From Micromonospora andamanensis (GTDB lineage: Bacteria > Actinomycetota > Actinomycetes > Mycobacteriales > Micromonosporaceae), in NCBI RefSeq assembly GCF_016863495.1, contig NZ_BOOZ01000015.1, forward strand, positions 62,001 through 126,000: DNA of 64,000 nt, read 5' to 3'. Of this stretch, positions 32,654-42,384 are shown in pieces. Numbering within the stretch: position 1 is the stretch's first letter; each line of letters starts with the position of its first letter. The notes under the pieces were generated by a model. That model saw only the letters and a program-made list of their open reading frames with translations. It had not been told where the DNA came from and did not search any database. The position numbers and the translations under genes are program-made.

Positions 32654-33259
32654 TCAGATCCAGTGCGACTCCCGGGCTATCCGCAACGCGTCGATCCGGT
32701 TGCGGGCCTTGAGCTTCGCGACCACCGACGACAGGTAGTTGCGTACGGTGCCGTCGGACAGGCGCAGTCGATCCGCGATCTCGCCTACCGTGTCCCCCTG
32801 GTACACGTGCGTGAGCACGGAGAGCTCGCGTGGCGTGAGTGGACAGTCCCCATTGCCCAGCGCGGCCACCGTCAGTTCCGCGTCGAAGACCCGTTCACCC
32901 AGTTGGACGCGCCGGATGGCGTCGAAGAACTGGCGCGGCGGAACGTCGCGCGGGACCAGACCCGCGATCTCCCCCGCGAAGGCCCGCCGCACGACCGGCC
33001 GGGTGAACGACGTCGCGAGCAGCATGCTCCGACAGCCCGGGATGCTCGCCACCTTCTCGGCGAACGCGACGGCATCGCTCTCCTCACGTTGAAAGCTGAT
33101 GATCACGACATCAGGTCGATGCAGCTCGGCGAACTCCAATGCATCCGAATAGCCACTCGTCGATCCAACGACGCAGAAATCCTCCTCCTGTGCCAGAAGG
33201 GCAGTGAGCGCAAAACGGGACAGATGCAGAACGTCGGACACCAGTACGTCGATTGCCAC
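32654..33259 (-). CDS. LuxR-family regulator with degenerate receiver
   Basis: A 201-aa NarL/FixJ-type protein. The C-terminal LuxR helix-turn-helix is intact (LTPRELSVLTHVYQGDTVGEIADRLRLSDGTVRNYLSSVVAKL). In the receiver, the position that is normally the phospho-acceptor Asp is Ser55 (RPDVVIISFQ), and the N-terminal acidic pair is only partly kept (VSDV), so it is probably phosphorylation-independent. Such atypical regulators often control antibiotic genes by ligand binding. No kinase is adjacent. It lies at the right boundary of the cluster, transcribed toward FAAL 2. Confidence 0.9.
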   Translation of the reverse strand: MAIDVLVSDVLHLSRFALTALLAQEEDFCVVGSTSGYSDALEFAELHRPDVVIISFQREESDAVAFAEKVASIPGCRSMLLATSFTRPVVRRAFAGEIAGLVPRDVPPRQFFDAIRRVQLGERVFDAELTVAALGNGDCPLTPRELSVLTHVYQGDTVGEIADRLRLSDGTVRNYLSSVVAKLKARNRIDALRIARESHWI

Positions 33260-33644
33260 TTATACCCTCCAGACGGTTCCCCGACCGCGCCGTTGGGGGC
33301 CCGGCGCGCACCCTCGACGTCATAATGTCACACGCGTACGAAAATTTGAAGGTCGATATCTGACAGCGCCCGGCCTGCAGAATTGCTACCAGCGTGGACA
33401 TTCACTGGGTCAAGATTGCGATGGTCGTGACGGTGTCATATTCGCGATAGCTGCTCCCACCACGGCGGATGAGCGCAGGGGCGACAAGATCACGCCACAG
33501 GCCGCACCGCCGTGCCGACGGTCCGCGCTAAACGCGAAGGGTGTTAACAATTGTCAACTCCGCATGTGTCAGGTGTGCCCCGCGATCACCGCGCCCTGAG
33601 GCCGCCGCCGACACCAGCAGCGCGGCCACCGCAGCCGACTATCG
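33260..33644. other. Intergenic region at the right edge of the cluster
   Basis: Between the LuxR regulator and the MmcQ-like gene; GC is lower than in the flanks. It contains the near-palindrome GTTAACAATTGTCAAC at 33,543-33,558, a possible operator. No gene is supported. The change of gene content here makes it the likely cluster boundary. Confidence 0.5.
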
Positions 33645-34037
33645 TCACGAACTCATGCCCCTGCCGGCCAGATCCTTGTCGAGGTCGGCGAGCAGGTGGT
33701 CCGGCGCCCGCATCCGCCACGCGTCGGTGACCAGCTCGTCGAGTCGGTCGACGGTGACCGCCGACAACCGCACCATGACCAAGGCAAGCCCGTCGTAGGC
33801 GGAGGTGGTGAAGAACAGGTCCGGCTCGCCGAGGAGCAGCGCCTGCTTCTCGGCCTCGTCGCCGACGTACAACACGGCGATGTCGGTGCGGATGACCCGC
33901 GGCCTGCCCGGCCGGCGCTCGGGATAGGACCAGACGAAGCCCTTGTCCGCGACCCGGAAGTCGAAGCCGTGACTGTCGATCTCCACGGCGTGCGGCAGCG
34001 CGAGGGCCAGCCGGCGGACGTCGGTGGCGTCAGCCAT
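33645..34037 (-). CDS. MmcQ/YjbR family protein
   Basis: A 130-aa small protein of the MmcQ/YjbR double-wing fold: LALALPHAVEIDSHGFDFRVADKGFVW at the N-terminus and LDELVTDAWRMRAPDHLLADLD at the C-terminus. Function of the family is not established; a DNA-binding role has been suggested from the fold. ATG 34037 follows a GAGGGG site. It stands alone, with a 283-nt gap to the next gene, and is of the widespread chromosomal type, which supports placing it outside the biosynthetic cluster. Confidence 0.85.
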   Translation of the reverse strand: MADATDVRRLALALPHAVEIDSHGFDFRVADKGFVWSYPERRPGRPRVIRTDIAVLYVGDEAEKQALLLGEPDLFFTTSAYDGLALVMVRLSAVTVDRLDELVTDAWRMRAPDHLLADLDKDLAGRGMSS

Positions 34038-34320
34038 CGCCCCTCCCCGAATTCACCGAACGCGGCATGCCGAGAGGTTAACCGCCGGCTCCGACACCGC
34101 CGGCACATCGGGCGGGCCACACGTCGATGAGGTCGGCCTGCCCGGGGTGGCGACGCGGTCGCCGGCCGGCCCGCCAGACATCAGGAGGAAGTGACCACCA
34201 CCCGACGTTCCGACGCACTCCGCCGCCGGCCTCCGGTGAATAGACCGACGGTGATCGGGCACATGTCCGGCACCGGAGGTGTCCCGGGGTGGAGCCGTCC
34301 GCGGAAAGGTGGTGCTGACG

Positions 34321-34512
34321 ATGAGTGTGGAGGAGTTCCGGCGGCGCATGCGGCTGCGGGCCTGCTGGTCAGCCGTGCTCGGCATGCTGCTCGGCGCGGT
34401 GGGGGCTGTGGTACTGGTGTCGGGCCAGGCGCGTCTGCTGGTGACGGTGCTGTCGGCGGCGGCCGGCGCGGCGCTGGGGTACCTGCTGGCGCGCGGGTTG
34501 TCCCGGGGATGA
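34321..34512 (+). CDS. Small two-TM membrane protein
   Basis: A 63-aa protein: a basic N-terminus (EEFRRRMRLRAC), two hydrophobic stretches (SAVLGMLLGAVGAVVLVSG and LLVTVLSAAAGAALGYLLA) joined by QAR, and a basic end. ATG 34321 follows GGAAAGGTGG. It is probably a hairpin-topology membrane protein. I do not recognise the family and there is no operon partner. Confidence 0.65.
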   Translation: MSVEEFRRRMRLRACWSAVLGMLLGAVGAVVLVSGQARLLVTVLSAAAGAALGYLLARGLSRG

Positions 34513-34592
34513 CCCGGCGCACCGACGCTGGCCGACGACCCACCCCGCGCTCGTGCGCTCGGCGGGCCGTCGTGCCACAGCGGGACGCCGTA

Positions 34593-34916
34593 CTAGCGGG
34601 ACAGGGCCTTCTCCAGCTCCGCCTTCGACATCGACGAGCGGCCCTTGACACCACGCTTCTTCGCCTCGTTGTAGAGCTGTTCCTTGGTGCGCCCGCCGGC
34701 ACCACTGTGCGAGCGCTTGCCGCCCCGGTGACCGGACGAGACATCGTTCAGCGAGGAACGACTCGCGGTCCGTGCCTCGCCGGAACGGGCCCGCTCCTTG
34801 TTTACCGTGCGGGCCGCGATCTCCTCGGCCCGGGTGGTGGACACGCCACGCTTCTTGGCGCTCGCCTTGATGTGCTCGTACTGCCGTTCCCGCTTCGGGC
34901 TGGATCCCGCAGGCAT
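34593..34916 (-). CDS. Basic conserved actinobacterial protein ('plasmid stabilisation' / Rho N-like)
   Basis: A 107-aa, very basic protein. The N-terminal part (SSPKRERQYEHIKASAKKRG...RAEEIAARTVNKERA) and the C-terminal RTKEQLYNEAKKRGVKGRSSMSKAELEKAL resemble the small proteins annotated in actinobacteria as plasmid stabilisation proteins; the C-terminal helix pair is like the Rho-N/SAP-type helix-extended-helix fold. A nucleic-acid-binding role is likely from charge and fold. It is chromosomal here, so the family name should not be read as evidence of a plasmid. ATG 34916 follows GGGAGG. Confidence 0.75.
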   Translation of the reverse strand: MPAGSSPKRERQYEHIKASAKKRGVSTTRAEEIAARTVNKERARSGEARTASRSSLNDVSSGHRGGKRSHSGAGGRTKEQLYNEAKKRGVKGRSSMSKAELEKALSR

Positions 34917-35065
34917 GAGGGCCTCCCTTCACCGACAGTGTTCCGTGCTCAGGTGCCCTGCCCCCGGGGGGTCCGAAACGCATGCGGTCCAGGCACCTGC
35001 CACACCACTCGGGGGATGGCGGGGCGGATCTGTCCGCGCCCCACCGTCCCCCGGGGGTCGGTTGA

Positions 35066-35980
35066 TCAGGAGGTGAACTTGTCCAGCGCCAGCTCGATGG
35101 CGCCACTGTCCGGCTGGGCGTACGCCTTCATGGTCTCCTTGTTGTAGGAGATGAAGCTCGGGCAGCGGACCGCCGGGGCGTTGACCCGCCCGCCCTCACC
35201 GATCTTCTCGGCGGTCTTGGCGGCGTAGAAGGTGAGCGTGTAGCGCGACGAGACGTAGTCGACGGTGACCTGCTTGTCGTCGCGGTCCTTGTACTGGCAC
35301 TTGCGAGGGGTGCCCTCGCTGCCCTGCTCGAAGTTGAGGCAGCCGACGACGGAGACCGACGCCCAGTCGGCGGTCTTGGCGTAGTACGGCTTGTCGAAGC
35401 CGACCGACTTGCTCAGCCAGGACTCCGGACGCTCCGGCGAGTTGCCGAACGTGTAGACCTTCGTGCCCTTCGCGCCGGTGTAGGGTGCCGCGTTGAGGAT
35501 CGGGCTGCCCTCACACACGGCGGACATGTCACTGGAGTTGCGGGCGGTCACCGCGTTGTTGTTGTCGGGCTGCTCCTCCGCGGGCGGCGGAGCGATCGAC
35601 GGTTCGATGCTCGGCGCACCGGGCGCCGTGCTCTGCTGGCCCGCGACCGGCTCCGCGTCGTCGTCACCGCCGAGCACGAAGAAGCCGACCACGCCACCGC
35701 AGGCGACGAGGACCGCCATCACCGCGGCACCGATGCCCAGGCCGAGCCAGAGGCCCTTGTTCGACGATTTCGTCGGCTGAGCCCCGTACGGCGGGGGCGG
35801 GGGCGGCACCGGCGCGCCGTACGGCGACGGGTAGCCGGGCGGGGTGACCGGGGACCCGGGCGGAAGCGGCTGGCCGACCGGAGAGCCGGGCGGACCGATC
35901 GGGGAGCCGGGCGGGGTGCCCCACGGGGCGGCGTTCGGGTCGGGTTGCTGTCCACCGTACGGAGGGTGGCTGTCACTCAT
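35066..35980 (-). CDS. Membrane-anchored extracytoplasmic protein with Pro/Gly-rich head
   Basis: A 304-aa protein in three parts: residues 1-90 Pro/Gly/Ser-rich with repeats of the PPGSP/PPGYP type, one transmembrane helix (LWLGLGIGAAVMAVLVACGGVVGFFVL), a Pro/Glu linker, and a C-terminal domain of about 150 residues with four Cys (VCEGSP, GCLNFE, KCQYKD, RCPSF) that could form two disulfides. The C-terminal domain would be outside the cell. I do not recognise the domain. This architecture is common for actinobacterial surface proteins with unknown roles. Confidence 0.75.
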   Translation of the reverse strand: MSDSHPPYGGQQPDPNAAPWGTPPGSPIGPPGSPVGQPLPPGSPVTPPGYPSPYGAPVPPPPPPYGAQPTKSSNKGLWLGLGIGAAVMAVLVACGGVVGFFVLGGDDDAEPVAGQQSTAPGAPSIEPSIAPPPAEEQPDNNNAVTARNSSDMSAVCEGSPILNAAPYTGAKGTKVYTFGNSPERPESWLSKSVGFDKPYYAKTADWASVSVVGCLNFEQGSEGTPRKCQYKDRDDKQVTVDYVSSRYTLTFYAAKTAEKIGEGGRVNAPAVRCPSFISYNKETMKAYAQPDSGAIELALDKFTS

Positions 35981-36171
35981 CTGATGCCCTTGTCAATGTC
36001 GAGATGTTCGCTGGCAGATGATCAGAGTCAGGGTAGTGAGCAGCGCAAGTCGGGGCGCCATGGACTCCCCACCGCCGACCGGATGCCCCGACGACGAGCG
36101 TCGCTGGACGGTAAGCGGTGTGCCGGCGTCGCGCGGCGGGTACCTACCGGGGCACCGGAGAGGAGCACGCG

Positions 36172-36405
36172 ATGACTACCGACCCGAGGTACACCCCGAT
36201 CGCGCTGACCGGGGCCGGCAAGCTTGTCGACGACGAGGACGACGCCGGCACCGGCGAACTGGTCGGCGCGGACGACGCGGCGGCCGATGCCGTTCGAGCC
36301 GGCGCCGACATCGATCTGACCTCGGCACGACGGGACACCGATCCGACGCCCGTCGGAGCTGCCGACGCCGACGCCGACCGGCGAGGCGCCGCCGACGAGG
36401 ACTGA
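36172..36405 (+). CDS. Small acidic hypothetical protein
   Basis: A 77-aa protein rich in Asp and Ala with no Cys, and predicted to be disordered (DDEDDAGTGELVGADDAAADA, RRDTDPTPVGAADADADRR). ATG 36172 follows GGAGAGGAG, a strong ribosome site, and a perfect 14-bp hairpin lies directly downstream, both supporting a real gene. No function can be assigned. Confidence 0.55.
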   Translation: MTTDPRYTPIALTGAGKLVDDEDDAGTGELVGADDAAADAVRAGADIDLTSARRDTDPTPVGAADADADRRGAADED

Positions 36406-36416
36406 GGCACCGCACC

Positions 36417-36453
36417 GCCGGTGGCCCGGGCAGCACGCCCCCGGGCCACCGGC
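36417..36453 (+). terminator. Hairpin terminator
   Basis: A perfect 14-bp stem (GCCGGTGGCCCGGG / CCCGGGCCACCGGC) with a 9-nt loop lies 11 nt after the small acidic gene stop and upstream of the cellulase promoter. Confidence 0.8.
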
Positions 36454-36514
36454 GATCTTCTGCTTCGACGTATCGAAATATTGCGTTATCGTTTCGAACC
36501 ATCGTAGGCTGCCA

Positions 36515-36528
36515 TGGGAGCGCTCCCG
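36515..36528. promoter_or_regulatory. CebR-type operator
   Basis: TGGGAGCGCTCCCG, one base from the canonical actinomycete CebR palindrome TGGGAGCGCTCCCA, 66 nt upstream of the cellulase start. It predicts repression relieved by cello-oligosaccharides. Just upstream, TATCGAAA (36,471-36,478) and TTTCGA (36,492-36,497) form a looser inverted pair. Confidence 0.85.
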
Positions 36529-36594
36529 GTCTCCTCGTCCGTTGTGGCCGGAGTGCCGTACCCCACCACCACGACCAGATTGCGATGGTCCACC

Positions 36595-38037
36595 ATGAAG
36601 CAACCTCCACGCCTGCGGCGCCTGCTGGTCGCGGCCGGCGCCGTCGGCGCGTTGACCGTGGGCGCGTTGACGGCCCTGCCCACCACCAACGCGATGGCCG
36701 CAACCGGCTGCTCCGTGGCCTACACGACGAACAGCTGGTCCGGCGGGTTCACCGCGAGCGTCACCGTCACCAATCTCGGCGACGCGCTCAGCAACTGGAC
36801 CCTGGGGTTCGCCTTCCCCGACGGTGGCCAACGACTCACCCAGGGCTGGTCCGCCACCTGGAGCCAGAGCGGCAGCGCCGTCACCGCACGGAGCGCTAGC
36901 TGGAACGGCTCGCTCGCCACCGGAGCCAGCACCAACATCGGCTTCAACGGTAGTTTCACAGGCGCCAACCCGTCACCGAGTTCGTTCACGCTCAACGGCA
37001 CCGTGTGCACGGGCTCGACCACGCCGACCACTCCCCCGCCGACCACCGCGCCACCGCCGACCACCAACCCGCCGACGACCCCGCCACCGCCGGGCACCCA
37101 GACTCCGGTCGGCATCAACGGACAGTTGCGGGTGTGCGGGGTCAACCTCTGCAACCAGTACGGTCGACCGATCCAGCTGCGCGGCATGAGCAGCCACGGC
37201 ATCCAGTGGTTCGGCAACTGCTACAACCCGGCCTCGCTCGACGCGCTCGCCACCGACTGGCGCGCCGACCTGTTCCGCATCGCCATGTACGTGCAGGAGC
37301 AGGGCTACGAGACCGACCCCGCGGGCTTCACCAACCGGGTCAACAACCTCGTCGAGGAGGCCACCCGGCGGGGCATGTACGCGATGATCGACTTTCACCT
37401 GCTCACCCCGGGTGACCCGATGTTCAATCTGGAGCGGGCCAAGACCTTCTTCGCCGCCGTCTCCGCCCGGCACGCCGCGAAGAACAACGTGATCTACGAG
37501 ATCGCCAACGAACCCAACGGGGTGAGCTGGTCGACCATCAAGAACTACGCCGACCAGGTGATCCCGGTGATCCGGGCCAACGACCCGGACGCGGTGGTCA
37601 TCGTGGGCACCCGGGCCTGGTCCTCGCTGGGCGTCTCCGAGGGCGCCAACCACACCGAGATCGTCAACAACCCGGTCAACGCCAGCAACGTCATGTACGC
37701 GTTCCACTTCTACGCCGCGTCGCACAAGGACAACTACCGCGCCGAGGTGGAGCGGGCCGCCGCCAGGCTGCCGCTGTTCGTCACCGAGTTCGGCACCGTC
37801 GACTACACAGGTGACGGGGGTGTCGACCTGACCAGCAGCGCCCAGTGGCTCGACCTGCTCGACCGGCTGAAGATCGGCTACGCCAACTGGACCTTCTCCG
37901 ACAAGGCCGAGGGCAGCGCCGCGTTGCGGCCGGGCACCTGCAACGGCAGCAGCTACACAGGCACCTCGATGCTTACCGCTTCCGGTGTCTTCATGCGCGA
38001 CCGCATCCGCACCCCGGACAACTTCCCCACCAGCTGA
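36595..38037 (+). CDS. Secreted endoglucanase, CBM2-GH5
   Basis: A 480-aa exported cellulase. Residues 1-36 are a signal peptide (RRLLVAAGAVGALTVGALTA...AMA). Residues 38-140 are a CBM2 cellulose-binding module with conserved Trp and terminal Cys (GCSVAY...GTVC), then a Thr/Pro linker, then a GH5 catalytic domain: RGMSSHGIQWFG, acid/base Glu in YEIANEPNG and nucleophile Glu in FVTEFGTVDYTG. It cuts internal beta-1,4-glucan bonds. ATG 36595 is chosen for the signal peptide. A CebR box lies upstream and a hairpin terminator downstream. Confidence 0.93.
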   Translation: MKQPPRLRRLLVAAGAVGALTVGALTALPTTNAMAATGCSVAYTTNSWSGGFTASVTVTNLGDALSNWTLGFAFPDGGQRLTQGWSATWSQSGSAVTARSASWNGSLATGASTNIGFNGSFTGANPSPSSFTLNGTVCTGSTTPTTPPPTTAPPPTTNPPTTPPPPGTQTPVGINGQLRVCGVNLCNQYGRPIQLRGMSSHGIQWFGNCYNPASLDALATDWRADLFRIAMYVQEQGYETDPAGFTNRVNNLVEEATRRGMYAMIDFHLLTPGDPMFNLERAKTFFAAVSARHAAKNNVIYEIANEPNGVSWSTIKNYADQVIPVIRANDPDAVVIVGTRAWSSLGVSEGANHTEIVNNPVNASNVMYAFHFYAASHKDNYRAEVERAAARLPLFVTEFGTVDYTGDGGVDLTSSAQWLDLLDRLKIGYANWTFSDKAEGSAALRPGTCNGSSYTGTSMLTASGVFMRDRIRTPDNFPTS

Positions 38038-38057
38038 TCCGAGCGCACCACCACCAC

Positions 38058-38087
38058 GCGGCCCCGGCGGTACACCGCCGGGGCCGC
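38058..38087. terminator. Bidirectional hairpin terminator
   Basis: A perfect 13-bp stem (GCGGCCCCGGCGG / CCGCCGGGGCCGC) with the loop TACA lies between the convergent cellulase and glucose-6-phosphate dehydrogenase genes. Confidence 0.85.
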
Positions 38088-38109
38088 ACTGGTGCGGGGC
38101 CCGCTCCGA

Positions 38110-39546
38110 TCACTGTGGGCTGTCGGGCACCGGGCCGATGAGCGAGTCGGCCGGCCCGGCGGAGCCCGCCCGGTACTCCTGGAGCGGCACCGCTCCGGTC
38201 TTCCAGGCGGCCAGCACCGGTTCCACCACCCGCCAGCACTCCTCGGCGACGTCGGCGCGTACCGACAGGGTCGGATCCCCCTCGAACGCACCACGCAGCA
38301 CCTCGCCGTACGCGGGCAGGTCTCCGGGGCCGAAGTCCGCAGTCAGGTTCACCTGTTCCAGCTCGAAGGGGTTCCCGGGACCGTTGATGTTGAGATCCAG
38401 GCCGAGCCGGTCCGGGCCGAAGCCGATCCGAAGCCGGTCGGGCCGCTCGTAGCCGGTCAGGCCGTCGGGCACCCGGGTCGGCTGTTTGAAGGTAATGATC
38501 GCCTCCTTGCGTACGGCGTCCACCGCCTTCCCGGAACGGAGCCGGAACGGCACTCCCGCCCAGCGCCAGTTGTCCACCGTGACCGCCAGTTCCGCGAGCG
38601 TCTCAGTGTTCCGCCGGGGGTCGACGCCGGGCTCGTCGGTGTAGTTCGGCAACCGCCGCCCGTTGATCTCCCCAGCGGTGTAGCGGGCGCGTCGGCTGGC
38701 CACCGTCGGATCGTCCCGCCACAGCCGGGTGGCCCGCAGCACCTGCGCCTTTCGGCCCCGCAGCTCCTCGGCCAGCAGGCTCGGCGGTGGATCCATGGCC
38801 AGCAGGGCCAGCACCTGGAGCAGGTGGGACTGCACCATGTCCACAAGCGCACCGGCACCGTCGTAGTAACCGGCCCGACCTTCCAGGCCGAGCGTCTCGT
38901 CGAAGACGATGTCCACGCAGGCGACGTGGGCGGAGTTGAGCACCGGCTCGAAGATCCGGTTGGCGAAGCGCAGGCCGAGCAGGTTGAGCACTGTCGACTT
39001 GCCGAGGAAGTGGTCGATCCGGTGGACCTGGTTCTCCGGTACCAGGATGGCCAGCAGTTCGTTCAGCGACCGGGCCGAGATCCGATCGACGCCGAAGGGC
39101 TTCTCCAGCATCAGCCGGGTGCCCGGCGGCACCCCGATGCGGGCCAGCGCGGCGGCCGAGCGGGCGGTCACCAGCGGCGGCAGCGCAAAGAAGATCACCA
39201 ACGGTCCGGTGCAGCAGCCCAGCAGCGAGCGCAGGTCCTCCTCACGCGTCACGTCGGCGGGTACGTAGCGCGTCTCGCGGATCACCTCGGACTCCGCCGG
39301 ACCGACCGCACCGACGGCCCCGAAGGAGTCCGCCACCCGGCGCCGCCAGCGCTCGTCGTCCCAGCCGTCCATGCCGCTGCCGATCAGCCGCAACCCGGGT
39401 ACCGCCCCGGTGGCCAGCAACCGGCCCAGGCCGGGCAGCAGCAGGCGACCGGTCAGGTCGCCACTGGCGCCGAGCACCAGCAGGGTCTGCCGTACCCCGG
39501 TGGCGGTGGCGGGTTCTGCGGGAGCGCTCGATTCCGGCGTCGTCAT
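38110..39546 (-). CDS. zwf: Glucose-6-phosphate 1-dehydrogenase
   Basis: A 478-aa enzyme of the G6PD family, first step of the oxidative pentose phosphate pathway. The coenzyme motif [22 protein letters not shown] and the substrate motif [19 protein letters not shown] are visible, and the C-terminal domain continues to the end. The sequence is closer to the shorter, atypical actinobacterial paralogues than to the Zwf of the opcA/tal operon, because none of those neighbours is present. It is divergent from glucose-6-phosphate isomerase across 208 nt, so both enzymes acting on the same metabolite may share control. Confidence 0.9.
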   Translation of the reverse strand: MTTPESSAPAEPATATGVRQTLLVLGASGDLTGRLLLPGLGRLLATGAVPGLRLIGSGMDGWDDERWRRRVADSFGAVGAVGPAESEVIRETRYVPADVTREEDLRSLLGCCTGPLVIFFALPPLVTARSAAALARIGVPPGTRLMLEKPFGVDRISARSLNELLAILVPENQVHRIDHFLGKSTVLNLLGLRFANRIFEPVLNSAHVACVDIVFDETLGLEGRAGYYDGAGALVDMVQSHLLQVLALLAMDPPPSLLAEELRGRKAQVLRATRLWRDDPTVASRRARYTAGEINGRRLPNYTDEPGVDPRRNTETLAELAVTVDNWRWAGVPFRLRSGKAVDAVRKEAIITFKQPTRVPDGLTGYERPDRLRIGFGPDRLGLDLNINGPGNPFELEQVNLTADFGPGDLPAYGEVLRGAFEGDPTLSVRADVAEECWRVVEPVLAAWKTGAVPLQEYRAGSAGPADSLIGPVPDSPQ

Positions 39547-39754
39547 GCCACCACCATGCCCTGTCCCGGCGAGCAGCAGGCACCGGACCCCGCGGACTCG
39601 CCGGCTGGTCGCGCATCGTGCCCGGGCCGGTGCGGATCGTCACCCGCGGCCATGGTCGTGGTGTCGGGCTGGCGGGCGGATCTTCGTGTGGCAGTCTGGT
39701 CTCACCGTCGGCCGGGAGAAGGCCGCCCGACCCTGCGAGGAGACGATCGATCCG

Positions 39755-41389
39755 ATGGCTGCGGACGTCACCAGCACCGACGAGTGGCAGGCCCTGCGCA
39801 AGCACGCCGAGGAGATCCGCGGGACGCACCTGCGGGAGCTGTTCGCCACCGACCGCGACCGGGGGCGACGGTTGACCGTCGAGGTTGCCGACCTCTACGT
39901 CGACTACAGCAAGAACCTTTTCACAGACGAGACGTTGCGCCTGCTGACCGCCCTGGCCGAGCGGCTCGGGCTCACCGACCGGATCGCCGCGATGTTCGCC
40001 GGAGCCCACATCAACGGCACCGAGGATCGCGCCGTGCTGCATACCGCGCTGCGGTTGCCCTCCGATGCCTCGCTCACCGTCGACGGGCAGGATGTGGCGG
40101 CCGACGTGCACGCGGTGCGGCAACGGATGGCCGAGTTCGCCGAGAAGGTGCGCTCCGGCCAGTGGCGCGGGCACTCCGGCGAGCGTATCCGCACCGTCGT
40201 CAACATCGGCATCGGCGGCTCCGATCTCGGGCCGGTGATGGCGTACGAGGCGTTGAAGGCGTACCGCGACGCTGGCCTGAGCTGCCGTTTCGTGTCGAAC
40301 ATCGACCCCACCGACATTCACGACACGGTCGCGGACCTGGATCCGGCGACCACCCTGTTCGTGGTGGTGTCGAAGACCTTCTCCACGCAGGAGACGCTGG
40401 CCAACGCCGAGCAGGCCCGGCACTGGCTGCTCACCGGCCTCGACGCCGACGCCGACGCGGTGGCCCGCCACTTCGTGGCGGTCAGCACCAACGCCCAGCG
40501 GGTGGCGGACTTCGGCATCGACCCGGCCAACATGTTCGGCTTCTGGGACTGGGTCGGTGGCAGGTACTCGCTGCCCTCCGCGGTGGGCCTGTCGGTGATG
40601 CTGTCCATCGGGCCGGCGCGCTTCGACGAGATGCTGGCCGGCTACCACGCCGTGGACGAGCACTTCCGTACCGCGCCGCTGGCGGAGAACGCGCCGGTGC
40701 TGCTCGGCCTGCTCAACGTCTGGTACACCAACTTCCTGGGCGCGCAGACCCACGCGGTGCTGCCGTACTCGCAGTACCTGCACCGGTTCCCCGCCTACCT
40801 GCAACAGCTGACCATGGAGAGCAACGGCAAGTCGGTACGCACCGACGGCCGCCAGGTGTCGTACGACACCGGGGAGATCTTCTGGGGCGAGCCCGGCACC
40901 AACGGCCAGCACGCCTTCTACCAGTTGCTGCACCAGGGCACCCGCCTGGTACCTGCGGACTTCATCGGGTTCAGCGAGCCCAACCACGACATCGGCGACA
41001 TGCACGACCTGTTCATGTCGAACTTCTTCGCCCAGACGGCGGCGCTGGCCTTCGGTCGGACCGCCGAGCAGGTCGCCGCCGAGGGCACCGCGGCGGACCT
41101 CGTACCGCACCGGGTGATGCCGGGCAACCACCCCACCACCTCGATCGTGGCCGACCGGCTCACCCCGGCCACCCTCGGTCAACTGGTCGCCCTCTACGAG
41201 CACATCGTGCTCACCGAGGGCGCGATCTGGGACATCAACCCGTTCGACCAGTGGGGCGTCGAGCTGGGCAAGGTGATGGCCAACCAACTCGCTCCACTGC
41301 TCACCGGCGACGCGCCCGACCTGACCACCCTGGACTCCTCCACCGCCGCCCTCATCGCCCGCTACCGCACCCAGCGCAACCGCCCCTGA
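39755..41389 (+). CDS. pgi: Glucose-6-phosphate isomerase
   Basis: A 544-aa phosphoglucose isomerase interconverting glucose 6-phosphate and fructose 6-phosphate. Signatures include [32 protein letters not shown], the [20 protein letters not shown] segment, [10 protein letters not shown] and [16 protein letters not shown]. Length fits the family. ATG 39755 is favoured; GAGGAG lies about 14 nt upstream, slightly distant. It is divergent from glucose-6-phosphate dehydrogenase. All motifs are intact. Confidence 0.95.
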   Translation: MAADVTSTDEWQALRKHAEEIRGTHLRELFATDRDRGRRLTVEVADLYVDYSKNLFTDETLRLLTALAERLGLTDRIAAMFAGAHINGTEDRAVLHTALRLPSDASLTVDGQDVAADVHAVRQRMAEFAEKVRSGQWRGHSGERIRTVVNIGIGGSDLGPVMAYEALKAYRDAGLSCRFVSNIDPTDIHDTVADLDPATTLFVVVSKTFSTQETLANAEQARHWLLTGLDADADAVARHFVAVSTNAQRVADFGIDPANMFGFWDWVGGRYSLPSAVGLSVMLSIGPARFDEMLAGYHAVDEHFRTAPLAENAPVLLGLLNVWYTNFLGAQTHAVLPYSQYLHRFPAYLQQLTMESNGKSVRTDGRQVSYDTGEIFWGEPGTNGQHAFYQLLHQGTRLVPADFIGFSEPNHDIGDMHDLFMSNFFAQTAALAFGRTAEQVAAEGTAADLVPHRVMPGNHPTTSIVADRLTPATLGQLVALYEHIVLTEGAIWDINPFDQWGVELGKVMANQLAPLLTGDAPDLTTLDSSTAALIARYRTQRNRP

Positions 41390-41424
41390 CCGGCAGCAGA
41401 CGCCCGTTCGCGGCGGCCACTGCC

Positions 41425-41507
41425 GCAAGATCCGTACAACTTCACCGATGTTGCTGCCTCGGAGGCATCTGGAGGCAGCAACATCAGCGAAGTTGCGCGA
41501 ATCTTGA
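41425..41507. repeat. 36-bp imperfect inverted repeat (REP/MITE-like)
   Basis: Arms 41,425-41,460 and 41,472-41,507 match at 30 of 36 positions, with a perfect inner 14 bp (GATGTTGCTGCCTC). The loop is 11 nt. It lies in the 225-nt gap between the isomerase and the MOSC gene. It is longer and less perfect than the terminators elsewhere in this window, more like a dispersed intergenic element. Confidence 0.65.
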
Positions 41508-41613
41508 CGGGTTTGCGTCGGGGCGAGGGCCGGCGAGGGAACAGTGCCTCGTTCGGTCTCGTGCTTCGAGAACTGTTTGGACGCCGCTGGCGGGCGTCGG
41601 GCACAGTCGGAGC

Positions 41614-42216
41614 GTGACGAACTCCATCACCGTGCGCCACCGCTCCATGGACGAGATCATGGCAGGGCTGCACCTCGTGCGGCGCTCCCCCCGAGGTGTC
41701 GGCACCCTCGCGTTGGCCGTACGGCGGCCGGCGGTGGATGCCCGCGAGGTGTTGTCCCGGGCCGAGTTGGATCCGGACGCCGGGCTGCTCGGTGACACCT
41801 GGGGCCAACGACCCAGCACGCGAACCGCCGACCACTCACCGCACCCGGACATGCAGCTGAACGTCATCAACTCCCGCTTCGTCGAGTTGATCGCCGGTCC
41901 CGACCGGGACGCCTGGGCGCTCGCTGGCGATCAGCTCTACGTCGATCTGGACCTGAGCGTCGACGCCCTGCCGGCCGGTACCCGCCTGGCGATCGGCGAC
42001 CGGGCCGTCATCGAGGTGACCGACCAGCCACACACCGGTTGCGCCAAGTTCGCCGCCCGGTTCGGCCGGGACGCCCACAAGGTCGTCTGGACCGACGAGG
42101 GCAAGCACCTCCGGCTGCGCGGCCTCAACGCCCGGGTGGTCGTCGGCGGGACGATCGAGACCGGCGACACCATCCGGCAGCTCCCCGCCACCCCCGAGCC
42201 TGACGCGTCCTCCTGA
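41614..42216 (+). CDS. MOSC-domain protein
   Basis: A 200-aa protein with a MOSC domain (C-terminal domain of molybdenum cofactor sulfurase family): DPDAGLLGDTWG, MQLNVINSRFVELIAG, the conserved Cys in TDQPHTGCAKFAARFG. MOSC proteins bind or transfer sulfur to metal centres or bind ligands; stand-alone members are largely uncharacterised. GTG 41614 starts at MTNSITVRHR. It is followed 168 nt later by the MoxR operon with no obvious link. Confidence 0.85.
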   Translation: MTNSITVRHRSMDEIMAGLHLVRRSPRGVGTLALAVRRPAVDAREVLSRAELDPDAGLLGDTWGQRPSTRTADHSPHPDMQLNVINSRFVELIAGPDRDAWALAGDQLYVDLDLSVDALPAGTRLAIGDRAVIEVTDQPHTGCAKFAARFGRDAHKVVWTDEGKHLRLRGLNARVVVGGTIETGDTIRQLPATPEPDASS

Positions 42217-42384
42217 CCGCTGCCGCGCCGGCAGTGGCGCGGGTCACCGTCCACAGTCGCCGCCGCGCCCTCGGTCGTTCGGTTGGCTTTCGGTCCGTTC
42301 TGGCCCAATGGGTCACCAGCGGGTACCCGGGCTCCCCCGTTGTCCAGGTACCCGCGTCCGAAAGAGGCGACCGAGGAGCAGCGC

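Noticed and set aside
34593..34916. 'Plasmid stabilisation' protein as evidence of an integrated plasmid
   Set aside because: The family is widespread on actinobacterial chromosomes, and no replication, transfer or attachment site is nearby.
38092..42216. Plus-strand open frame of more than 1,300 codons across the dehydrogenase, isomerase and MOSC genes
   Set aside because: Only its tail (from 41,614) is a real gene. The rest is antisense to zwf or in the wrong frame of pgi, has low-complexity Arg/Pro/Gly composition and arises because stop codons are rare in high-GC DNA.
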